Below are positions 23,396 to 34,093 of a stretch of 64,000 bases of DNA, piece after piece (position 1 is the stretch's first letter; every line of letters begins with the position of its first letter). The DNA lies in NCBI GenBank assembly GCA_963971305.1, contig OZ020306.1, positions 54,782,686 to 54,846,685 of the forward strand. Reading direction: 5' to 3'. This stretch comes from Arcuatula senhousia. Its lineage: Eukaryota; Mollusca; Bivalvia; Mytilida; Mytilidae. Both the position numbers and the translations under genes were made by a program. Under the pieces are notes generated by a model, which saw only the letters and a program-made list of their open reading frames with translations, did not search any database and was not told the DNA's origin.

Positions 23396-23679
23396 AAAAA
23401 AAAGTTAAAGTTTAAGGTTTAAAGTCTTTTTCTACGCTAGGCATATTCAAACGACTTTACACTTTAACCCCCGATCACTGAATTGCAAGTCGGCTGTTAA
23501 CATACGGCGCCCATAGCAGCCACAGCGCATTGGCTTACAACCCTCACAGGTACTCATTCACAGCTGAGTGAACTGGAACAAGTGAAGTAAAGGATACACC
23601 ACAATAACACGGGTAGTGACGGGAGTCGAACTCACAACCCTTTGGTCACGAGGCCGGCACCTTAACCACTCGGCCACGG
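23396..23679 (-). mobile_element. tRNA-derived SINE inserted in the LINE
   Basis: On the minus strand the 5' head reads CACCGTGGCCGAGTGGTTAA (pol III A box), followed about 45 nt later by GAGTTCGACTCCCG (B box), like a tRNA with a variable arm. TGACTT occurs at both edges (23390-23395, 23680-23685), a probable target duplication. The insertion splits the endonuclease domain of the LINE. Confidence 0.75.
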
Positions 23680-26475
23680 TGACTTGGATCTGTTACCCTC
23701 TGTTGACTATTTTTATATAGGAGAACCATCATATTTATCAGATCATGTTCCTATTTCAGTTATGATTAAATGCTGTATATATAAAACTGCCATTGCTCAG
23801 AAGAAAAATTTTGTTCCAATTGAATTTAGCTATAGATGGGAAAAACACTTCTAAGCTGAAACTTGAAGAAGCTTTAGCTGATGAAAGTGTGGTAAAGCAG
23901 ATTATAAATTTTGAAGTCTCGCAATATGACAATACTCCTTCTGGTATACATAATGCAACAAAAGATATAAACGATATATTTGAATCTCTAGCATTAAAAT
24001 CTTGTAAAGATATTAAGTTCAAAAGAGCAAAACCTAGAAAACTAAATCCAAAACCTTGGGTAGATAATCAAATACGTGAACTAAAAAGACTGTTAACATT
24101 TTTGGGGCGAAACTTAAAAGTGACCCATTTGATCTAAATAATAAAAATTCCTTTTATAAACATTGCAAAGATTTAAAGAAATTAGTAAAGAAAAAGAAAA
24201 TTATGTTTAAAAAAGATCTGTTTGAGAAGTTAACTTTGCTTCAAGAAAGTGACCCCCAAAAATACTGGGAGCTACTGAAACAACTAAAATATGAAGATTC
24301 TAAAAAAGATGAGGGATCTATTATGGACTTTAATAATTATGAAGAGCATTTTCAGAGTCTGGGAAAGCCAGAACAATATGATGTTAATTTTTAAAATAAA
24401 GTCAATAATGAACTTGAAGCACTCGAAGATACTCTTATTCAAAATATTGATACAGATTGTGCTTTTACTATATCAGAAATAAAAAAAGTGCATTAAGGAA
24501 TTAAAAACGGGGAAAAGTTGTGGTCCTGACAGGATATGCAATGAAATTTTAAAATTAAGTAGTGTAGCTACACTTAAAGCTATTGTTAAACTTTTTAATT
24601 TAGTTTTTTCTTCGTCTATCTATCCAACTAGATGGAGGAATGCCTTTATTGTACTTATACACAAGAAGAGAGATAAAACAAACATTGCCAACTATAGAGG
24701 TATTTCTAATTAAATTGTCTGGCAAAACTATACAGTTCTGCCCTTAATAAAACATTAATTAAACATTATGAAAATAAACTCTCTAATTATCAGTTTGGAT
24801 TTCGTTCTAGCCATAGAACATCAGACAGTATTTTTGTTCTTAAAACTTTAGTCACAAAATATCTAAAGAAGCAAAAACAAAAAATATTTGCTTGTTTTGT
24901 GGATTTAAAAGCCGCTTTTGATTCTGTTTGGCACAATGGTCTATTATATAAATTAATAAATGAAAACATAGGTGAAAAATTGTACAAAACCATAAAAAAT
25001 ATGTACAGTTTGACTCAGTCTGCACTTAAAAATGGAAACCAACATTTTACTTTTTTCCTACGCACAGAGGGGTTCGACAAGGAGATAGTCTTAGCCCTAC
25101 TTTATTTAACTGTTTCATTAATGATTTGTATACAATTTTTGATACAACTTGTTATCCCCCATGCCTTGAAAAATCAAAAATTCAAACTCTTAGCTACGCA
25201 GATGACTTGGTTATATTATCCGAGACACATCAAGGCCTACAGAATGCCCTACATAAACTTCGACAATATTGCAGTAAATGGCAATTAACTGTCAACACTA
25301 GCAAAACAAAAATTATGATATTTCAAAATGGAAATGCAGAATCAACTCCATTTTCTTATAACGAGAATATTTTATCAGAAGTAAAGGACTTTAAGTTCCT
25401 TGGAAATGTTATAAACGCTAAGGGTAGTTTTACAAGAACATCAGAAGAACTCTCTCAAAAAGGTTCAAAAGTGTTATTTTTACTTAGAAAGTATATGTCA
25501 AATTTTAACTTCGTACCTGCTAGCTTATCATGTAAGCTTTTTGATATTCTGATCAGACCAATTTTAGCATACAATGCAAAAATTTGGTTCATGGATAATT
25601 TTAATTCAACATTTAAGGCGCTCAATAGAGCAGAAGCTAACAATTCACTCTGTGATGTCCTGTCACTGAGCGAAAAATATTCTTTTGAAAAAATTCACTC
25701 AAAATTTTGTAAAGCTGTTCTAGGTTTGAAAAAGACAGCTTCTAACATAGGTGCAAGAAGCGAGTTCTGCAGATTCACACTAGATTCTTTTTTAAAACGA
25801 CAATCTTTAGTTTATTTACATAGGATAAGTTCTAATAATGTAAACCCTCTTGTGACTGAATCTCTTAAAGTTAATAAAACGCTGCACAATGAAGGTATTT
25901 ATTCGTGGTATTCTTATGTAGACAGAGTATCGAAAGATGTAAATTTAAATGTTGAAGACCTTAATTCTACTACACTTACATTTAAAAGTCATGCAAAGAA
26001 GCTAGTAGAAGATACTTATGAAAAGCTTACCATAGATAAAATATCCAAACTAGATACTACATCGAAACTTTATCTTTACGGAAAGATTAAACACAGTTTT
26101 AATTCCGATAATTACTTAAAACATAATAATTTTAATTATAGAAGATTGATTTCCAAATTTCGACTTAGTGATCATTCTTTAGGTATAGAAGTTGGCAGAT
26201 ATATGAAAATACCTCGAGAGCAAAGACTCTGTAAAAAGTGTAAAAGTTTGGATGATGAGCAACATTTCTTTTTTGAATGTGAAATAAATTCAGCCATTCG
26301 CTCAGATTTTTTAAAAGTTCTAAATGATAAACTGTCTACATTTGAATGTCTCGATACATTAAATAAACTGCTGATCATTTTAAACCCCAACCCCGAACTT
26401 GTTTGTCATATTGGAGGCTTTATTAAACAGTCTATAGAACTCAGGGCTTCAGATCCTTGTCAGGCAGGTTCATAA

Positions 26476-26512
26476 CATGTGTGTGTGTGTGTTTGTTTGT
26501 TTGTTTTTGATT
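26476..26512. repeat. GT-rich microsatellite in LINE 3' region
   Basis: A GTGTGTGTGTGT run followed by GTTTGTTTGTTTG, right after the LINE stop codon. Confidence 0.7.
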
Positions 26513-27382
26513 TGCTGTCTTATTATGTTTTATGTTATGCTTTTGTATGATATGTTGTATTGTTTTGTATTCAATATCAATGTATGTTGATTTGACCCTT
26601 ACGAGTGTAATTTCATCAATAAAGTATTATCAACTCTTCTTTAGATTTTCAATCAATCTAAGTTACATAATGATGATGTACACCTCCTTTGTTGATTTTA
26701 GTTGAGGATCGAGCGGTAGGTATTATTTTATTAGCAGCTGCTCACAACTTGTCATATTATAGTGAAGTTTATGTACTGTTAGAGATTTAACAAACTTGCG
26801 GTGTCGATAACCCTTTTTGGTATTTTTTCTGTAATGAATCAGTTTATATCACAATTCTTAGGAACACTACTGCAACCTCGGGATACATGTATCTTAATGA
26901 TTTTGAAATCTAAATTCCTAAAGACGGAGCTAGAGATAAAAGAGAAGGAAAATCAACAAAAGAGGATGAAAAGTCATTACGTTAATCATATATTTTTGTT
27001 TTCAATTAGAATTCTTATATCTTGAACAAAGGACATCGATGTCGTTTAATGTGTCCTGTATGTTCACATTTCAAGGACTAATCTTTCATAAGCAGTAAAT
27101 ATTAATATTGAAATACTACTTATTATGTAGCTTATCGAAAAATTCAAGGTATTGTATTTGTAAAATTTGTGCCACACGTCCGGCGACCTGGCTTGTGATA
27201 ACTAATGTCCACCACCAGCGTCTATTGAAAAAGTAATTTTACAAAGTACCTTAACGGGCAATTGGGTTTGAGACTGGTCATTTTTTACCTGTGAAGGGGA
27301 CTGGGCATTTTGAAAAAAGACCGTCTGAAATTTGTTTGAAAAAAATGTTCCGCCTGTTTAGACCCAACCTATTTGGAAAACG

Positions 27383-28035
27383 ATAATATCATAATATATC
27401 TTTATTGCAAAATTACACCCATTAGGGTCAAGCAATACAATCTAAAACTAACGAATATACAAACAATATCAATAAAACACAGTAGCATCACATAAAAAAG
27501 AAAAAAAATCAAGTAGAATTAAGCATTAGCTGACATTGTTTCTCAATTCTAATGACTGTTGAATAAAGTCACACAGATCAGCCAATAACTCATTTTTCGG
27601 GACTAATAAAAAAATGATTTTATCAAAAGGACTTAAGTTGGGGAATTGGTTGTTATGGTTATTTTTAATGTTATCGAAAAACAGATTTCGCAAACTATCG
27701 TTATATGTACAGTCAAGGAAAAAGTGAAATTCATCTTCAAGGATGTTGCAACATTTGCAGAGTCTTTCTGGTCTAGGAATTTTTTTGTAACGCCCAGTTC
27801 CGATTAATAGACAGTGATCGCTAGTTCTAAATTGCGTTATAAGTTTACGTTTAAAAAAGTTTGTTTCTTTCAAATAATTATCCATTATTAAATCTGACGT
27901 AAGTTGGCTATAAAGATAAAGTTTGGAGTCTTCTGTTAAATCATTAAGTTTATCAAGATAACGCTGAACATACACTTCTTTGATCATTTTATTTATCAAA
28001 CAAATAAAATATTCAAAATGACCGGAAAAAACCAT
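27383..28035 (-). pseudogene. 5'-truncated LINE, minus strand
   Basis: The minus-strand frame 28035-27526 encodes a LINE C-terminus: LYLYSQLTSDLIMDNYLKE, FRTSDHCLLIGTGRYKKIPR and the CKCC...EFHFFLDC knuckle. These are homologous to LYLYGKIKHS and CKKC...HFFFEC of the LINE at 22662-26640. Its 3' end at about 27383-27440 (complement of GACCCTAATGGGTGTAATTT before AATAAAG) also matches. It is a second, diverged member of the same superfamily. Confidence 0.75.
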
Positions 28036-28036
28036 T

Positions 28037-29292
28037 TGGCATGTTTTGTAGTTTCACTAGTCTGCTTTATTTTAGTGCATACCGGTACATGAATTTGTAT
28101 ATTCACTACAATCAGATACAAGTAAATACATGTATATCATCTATTGTAAAATGCTAATTTTTACATATGTCGCCGAAGGCAAAAGAATGTCTAGGAGTCG
28201 GGTAATTCTCTTCGTCCTTCGCGCTAAAGTGGAACCTGTCTTCTTGTGTAATCTAAATCTTAAAGTTCAAACACTGAGCTTGCAAGAATTCCTTATATTG
28301 ATTTGATTAAGATTATTTGAAGATCACCATCCCTATTTGAATCATTTTATAATCATTTATATTTCCGTATACAAATATGGGTCACAAAAGGGCCAAAAAG
28401 CCACTTTTTTCTTTCTTCATGTTTTTCCCACAATAACCGTCTTCTGATGCAAAGGTAATGAAACTTACTTACCACTAAAAGAAGCATGGAATTGAATTTG
28501 GGTATATCATAATTTTCAGGGTACACATTAGGGACCCAAAAGAGCCAAACAAATGATTTGGTGGGGGTGTTTTGTTTTCCAAAATAAATTTTGTTCTTGT
28601 TGATTGGGTGCTTTGAAATGTAATAGTACCTTACCTGGGTTGGTTTTTGAATGTCCTTTTTCGAAAACAGCAGTATCGATAAAAGGTAAATGTCCTTTTA
28701 CACCAGATCAGTTCGATATTGGAACATGTCGAATGCAATAACCACCGCATCTTGTAGAACTGGACACCGATGAAGCCATCAAATCCAAGATAGTGTTCCT
28801 GGGAACCGTACTGATAACCTGTAAATAGTTTTAAACATTTCAAAAACATATTAACAGTATATCTGTCTTCAAATTATTTTTATTACATGTAACAAGAATG
28901 AATCATCCAAAAGTAAATTTATATTTACTAGATAGTACATGTATTTAAAAAATCTAGAACTTTCGTTATTAAGGGTTAGGGCATGCAAAGCAGTTAAACA
29001 TTGCATAATCATCAAAACGCTTTCGGGTGCAATAAAAATGCAGAAGAAACAGAATCATCAACCACATATGTTTACGTCAAATAAACCTACCAAATTTCAG
29101 CAAAATTCGTTTAGCGGTTTCAAAGGAGTTGTGTCTAGAAAAGCTGGAGGACGGATGGTGGGACAAAAACCATAACTAACATTACCCGAAGCTTGTAAAT
29201 ATTTTTTCATTAGTAACCATTTTCTTGTGTAAAAAGCATTAATTCGAATGCCTGAAATCTAAAGCTTAAGAACTCATTCCCCCAAAATATAT
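28037..29292. repeat. Segmental tandem duplication, unit A
   Basis: About 1.26 kb, from TTTTGTAGTTTCACTAGTCT to CTTAAGAACTCATTCCCCC. It is repeated as unit B from 29293 at high identity. It contains a tandem-core-type sequence (TATGTCGCCGAAGGCAAAAG is the inverse of the end at about 55690-55712) and no credible gene. Confidence 0.75.
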
Positions 29293-31205
29293 TTTTCATG
29301 TTTTGAAGTTTCACTAGTTTGCTTTATTTTAGTGCATACCGGTACATGAATTTGTATATTCACTACAATCAGATACAAGTAAATACATGTAAATCATCTA
29401 TTGTAAAATGCTAATTTTTACATATGTCGCTGAAGGCAAAAGAATGTCTAGGAGTCGGGTAATTGTCTTCGTCCTTCGCGTTAAAGTGGTACCTGTCTTC
29501 TTGTGTAATCTAAATCTTAAAGTTCAAACACTGAGCTTGCAAGAATTCCTTATATTGATTTGATTAAGATAAATTGAAGATCACCTTCCCTATTTGAATC
29601 ATTTTATAATCATTTATATTTCCGTATACAAATAAGGGGCACAAAAGGGCCAAAAAGCCACTTTTTTCTTTCTTCATGTTCATCCCATAATAACCGTCTG
29701 CTGACGCAAAGGTAATGAAACAGTATTGTTACTTACCACTACAAGAAGCATGGAATTGAATTTAGGTATACCCTAATTTGTTTTCCACAATATTTTTTTG
29801 TTCTTGTTGATTGGGTGAAGGAAGCAGAGGTACCAATGGGGTATCCGAATGTCAAAAATCCGAAAGGGCAGAGACAAAACCAGCAAACACCAACAAGAAC
29901 GGGACAGAAACAGACAACATGTAAAACATGGAATCACAAAATAACTGAATATCAATCAACAACTCCAGTCAAACAAGAGTGAACTCAGGTGCTCCGGAAG
30001 AGTAAGCAGTTCCTGCTTGCTATAGCACACCCGTCGCGTTGCCAATAGTCCATTCAGCGTGTCAAATCCGGTAAAGAAAGACAAAACAAAACCCTATGAC
30101 AAGCCAACATCTGCACTCATCTGAGATGTCGAAATCCCATATCTGTCTATAAGTGCATGATGTCTTCCGTAAAATTTCTTGAGTGAAGACAGCAACCGAG
30201 GAGCAACATAACCATGTGTGAGCAATTTTTGCGTCAGACGTGTCGCTCTGCTAAGGAAATCGATGTAAGTCCCGCACGCTCTGGAGTAACGTATCAATTG
30301 AGATACGTACACTCCATAATCTGGAGCGGACGGAATGTTGCTACACAAGAAGGGAAAGTTGACAATTGGAAAGTTGAAGTCATCACGTTTGTCATAGAGC
30401 CTTGTTGAAAGTCTTCCTTGAGAGTCAATTTTGAGATGTAGATCTAAATATGAAGCAGACTTCCTAGAATCCGTTGTGTCTTCCCACTTGTGGGTGCTTT
30501 GAATTTTAATAGTACCTTACCATAAAATGAATGATTGGGTTGGTTTTTGAGTGTCCTTTTTCGAAAACAGCAGAATCGATATAAGGTTAATGTCCTTTTA
30601 CAACAGATCAGTTCGGTATTGGAACATGACGAATTCAATAGCTACCGCATCTTGTAGAACTGGACACCGTTAAAGCCGTCAAATCCCAGAGAGCGTTCCT
30701 GTGAACCATAAAACTTACCTTTAAATAGTTTTAAACATTTTCAAAAAATATTAACAGTATTTCTGTCTTCAAATTATTTTTATTACATGTAACAAGAATG
30801 AATCATCCAAAAGTAAATCAATATTCACTATAGATAGTACATGTATTTAAAAAATCTAGAACTTTCGATATTAAGGGTTAGGGCATGCACAGTAGTTAAC
30901 ATTGCATAATCATCAAAACGCCGTCGAATGCAATAAAAATGCAGAAGAAACAGAATCATCAACCACATATGTTTACAAATAAACCTACCAAATTTCAACA
31001 AAATTCGTTAAGCGGTTTCAAAGGAGCTGTGTCTAGAAAAGCTGGAGGACGGATGGTGGGGCAAAAACCATAACTAACATAACCCGAAGCTTGCATATAT
31101 ATTTTTTCATTATTAACCGTTTTCTTGTGAAAAAAGCATTGTAAAAGCCGAATTAATTCGATTGCCTGAAATCTAAAGCTTAACAAGCCATTCCCCCCCA
31201 AAAAA
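29293..31205. repeat. Segmental tandem duplication, unit B, with retroelement insertion
   Basis: It matches unit A throughout but is interrupted at about 29817-30488 by a Penelope-like fragment. It diverges after CATTCCCCCCCAAAAAA near 31205. Both units end with a sequence encoding the same spurious frames around KPTKFQQNSF. Confidence 0.75.
29815..30488 (-). pseudogene. Penelope-like element 3' part (family A), minus strand
   Basis: Minus-strand 30480-30094 encodes the RT thumb (CSNIPSAPDYGVYVSQLIRY, RLLSSLKKFYGRHHA). The 3' tail runs to about 29815 (complement of GGTACCAATGGGG at 29829). GGGTG on both sides may be the target duplication. The insertion is absent from unit A, so it is younger than the duplication. 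Confidence 0.75.
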
Positions 31206-31395
31206 TATGTTTCTTCCGCATGAAACTTTAAAATGAACATGACGTATAATGTGGATAAATGAAGGGATTTTTTCAGGTCAACCAAATAAACATTCAAGAT
31301 AATTACAAAAGAAATAATTTTTCATCACCACCTTCCTTACTGATACATGCACTCACACAAAAGATTTTTCAATGTTAACATAATTTGACAAAGTA

Positions 31396-33536
31396 CTGTA
31401 AACCGGGAAATTTTCGCGGCAGTTTAATTTTCGCTATTTTCGCGGTAAGGACAGCAGCGCGAAAATAAAACTGCCGCGAAATTTAGTCGTAATTTTAAAG
31501 GCTGAACTGAAAAATATGTAGCTACCGTGGTTACTAAAAATCAACATCGTATATTAATCAAATGACAAAGACATACCTTGTTATGACCTAAATTTACGGG
31601 CTGATTGTATTTTAAAGTATTTGTTCAATATTTCATTGAAACGAATAAAATCTATTAAAACATTTATTTATTACAATAAAACACATTTTAATAAATGTAA
31701 GTACTATTTCACTGTTTTAAAACATCATTGTTAAAACACCCAAACGTCATGGCTATCGGATTAAAGACCACAATTACACAGTTCGGTGCACATCAAAGAC
31801 AGTTATGACCATTGATTGACAGTTAAATACCCGCGGCAGTAAAGGCACTCTTGATCAGGTCACACTTTAGAGATAATTGTTTAAATGTTTTGACAATCCA
31901 TCTTGCATGTAATGGTTTAATGACACTAAGTCTGAGATCGATTTCAAATTTCTCCAACTTTTTGTTCTTTTTGAGAAACTTGGCTACTTCATCGGCGTAC
32001 CAGTTTTGAAACTCCGATTTCAGAATATCTTTAAACACTTTGTTGATTTTAAGATCCAATGGTTGTAGGTGATCAGTACACCCGGCCGGCACAAACACAA
32101 CTTTTATGTTAGCTCTATATAATGCATCTAAGACGTCTTGGTGCCTATGAGCACTGAACACATCGAAAATTGCAAGTGCAGGTTGTTTCAACGGTAAATC
32201 AAGTTCGTCACGTTTGTCATTTACATACGGCACCAACACCTTGTCTATGAAATGTAACATTGTTTCAGTATTTGACCAATGATTTTCAGAATGATATATA
32301 TCCCATGTTTTCGGAAATTGAAATTTAGGATGGCATTGTTCAGTTTTACCGGCATAGAGTACTTGCGGTGCCACACCGTGGCAGTAAAACACCAGACTTC
32401 GAAATTGTCAGTAATGCTGTAATCTGACGTTTATCGTCTATCCCAGTGATGTCTACCTGCTTGCTGCCTTTCACATCCATTGTCCAATCTCCACCCGGAA
32501 CCATATTAACGCCTGTCTGATCCCAATTGAACACTAAATCGTTAGGAATGTTGTGATCTTTAATACATTTTTCGACACGTTCAACATACTCTTGTTTAGT
32601 TTTCTCGAAATCCTCAGGATGAGACCTAGCCGCTTTTGTTCCTTTTCGTTTGGTAAATCCTAAGCGTTTTAGAACGGACTCAGCCCATGTTTTAGTCAAG
32701 TCAACAGTTTCTAAAAGATCTGAATTGTGATGCTTCAAAATTCCCATAGCTGATGAAATAACGATTTGATAGTTCACAATACCGCCAACGTCTCTCAAAC
32801 TTTTGATATAATCCAAAAGTTCTGCATCATATTTTCCCAGGAGTAACGGTCTGCCGCGATCTTTTTTGGGCAGTTCAGCATTATTTTCGAACTGTTTATG
32901 AAGTCCACGTTTTATATATGCCGATTTGATGCTCCGTACAGTGGATTCGTTGATCGGACTTCCTAGTTCACTGGTAAATTTTCTTGCCGTGTTTTGAACG
33001 CCGTGATCAATAGCATACCGAGCCATTTTAGCACGCACTTCTGGGGAATAGTTATTATATCCTCCACGTTTGCGCTTTGTGCCACCTTTTCCAACTGGGG
33101 AATTGTCCAAAAGCACAGTTTCCACTTCCTTGTTTGCAGATACAAACGCGGGATTGTCCGTTTGCGGAAGCAAAGATGACACTTTTGAAGGAGTCTTAAT
33201 AAGAAACCTATGCATGTTTCCTTTAGTAAATCTAACCGAAAACTGATCTGGAAAAATGTTCAGATTACAAATTCATAGTTTTAATCCCCCTAGGTATTGA
33301 TTACAACGTTCACAGATTTGGAAATTTTACCAGTGGACTACATAAAGAAACTGAACATTGTTCAATTGGATCGATAGACGTAAATATTATTCCTTGTAGA
33401 GATCGGACATTTACACAAATAACAGTACATATTTTTTTTGGATCGGCTTTAGGACCGCGAATTTAAAACTGCGCGAAATCGAATTCCATCAACCGACCGC
33501 GAAAAAAAGACGGCGCGAAAATTTCCCGGTTTACAG
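31396..33536 (-). mobile_element. pogo/Tc1-mariner-type DNA transposon
   Basis: The inverted ends CTGTAAACCGGGAAATTTTC (31396) and its complement (ending 33536) are flanked by TA at 31394-31395 and 33537-33538, the target duplication of this superfamily. The 2141-bp element carries one transposase gene on the minus strand, broken by a frameshift. Subterminal repeats with CCGCGAAAAT motifs lie inside both ends. Confidence 0.85.
31823..33215 (-). pseudogene. pogo-like DDE transposase, one frameshift
   Basis: The N-terminal frame 33215-32346 starts MHRFLIKTPSK. It shows a basic KRKRGG patch and helix-turn-helix-like segments (residues ~55-170). The first catalytic Asp lies in VFNWDQTGVNMVPGG. 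The second frame 32392-31823 has the other two acidic sites, AIFDVFSAHRHQ and HLQPLDLKINKVFK, giving a D-D-D triad. The frames join at about 32380, where KSGVLLP should lead into PQVLYAGKT. Ten extra bases lie there within TGCCACGGTGTGGCA. Apart from this, the 460-odd codons are open, so the copy is young. Confidence 0.85.
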
Positions 33537-33589
33537 TATACATATTCTGCCTTACTCGTATTATCTGTGGATTCAATTCCAATAAATGG

Positions 33590-33780
33590 GGGTGTAACAG
33601 CCCCCGCCCCCGGAATACCGAATACCGTTTAAAAAAGGACAGAATACCGTTAAAAAGACTGGAATACCGAATACTCTAAAGATCACGGCGTACGCGTACC
33701 AAAAGCCTAAAACTTCGGAACATCGCGTACCGAATACCCTTTAAAAAGCTCGGAACACCGCGTAACAAAAGGGCTGTGAC
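33590..33780. repeat. Degenerate GGAATACCGAATACC repeats
   Basis: Variants of GGAATACCGAATACCGTTTAAAAA recur at about 33612, 33645, 33668 and 33736. The block lies just upstream of Cvsi-like copy 3. Confidence 0.5.
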
Positions 33781-33986
33781 ACCCTCATAAATGACAATAA
33801 ATGGAAAAACGTGAATCTGTTTACAATGATTTGGAAGACATAGAATTTTATTATACACTAAAATATTCAAAGGATAAGATAAGAGAAACGTGAAGTCGTG
33901 ATCCAGAAAGTAGACTTCATTTAGAGATGTCAAAGGTACTAGTTAATAGGACCATGCTCGTCATTTGGGACATATATAGAATGTTG

Positions 33987-34042
33987 CGTGCCGATTTCTG
34001 ATTTCTGCTGGCACGACCTTTGGAAGGATATGACTATATAAA
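33987..34042 (+). promoter_or_regulatory. Promoter of copy 3: dyad plus TATA
   Basis: CGTGCC (33987-33992) and GGCACG (34010-34015), starts 23 bp apart, are followed by TATATAAA at 34035-34042, 59 bp before the ATG. Confidence 0.65.
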
Positions 34043-34093
34043 GCCAATCTCAGAAAGATTTAGACAAGGTTAGCTTTAACTGATACATTAGCC

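Larger units (their letters stand above)
22662..26640 (+). pseudogene. Non-LTR retrotransposon (LINE) ORF2, interrupted by a SINE
   Basis: 22662-23040 is the start of an APE-type endonuclease (SIGSWNIQGLGG, ILQETWKG). It shifts frame at a run of seven C at 23015-23021 and continues to 23395 (NILVLGDLNARISD, STVDYALL). After the SINE insertion, coding resumes at about 23686 (YLSDHVPIS). Further shifts or stops occur near 24100, 24392, 24485, 24712 and 25070. RT blocks follow: TGKSCGPDRICNEIL, ANYRGISN, FVDLKAAFDSVWHNGLLYKL, GVRQGDSLSP and the catalytic SYADDLVIL. The 25126-26475 frame includes a C-terminal CKKC...EQHFFFEC knuckle. The 3' end has a (GT)n run and GACCCTTACGAGTGTAATTT before AATAAA. 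At least five disruptions make this copy dead. The clade (CR1, Jockey or other) is not decided. Confidence 0.85.

Noticed and set aside
23580..23683. Functional tRNA gene on the minus strand
   Set aside because: A and B boxes are present, but the sequence continues into a SINE body with flanking TGACTT duplications inside a LINE.
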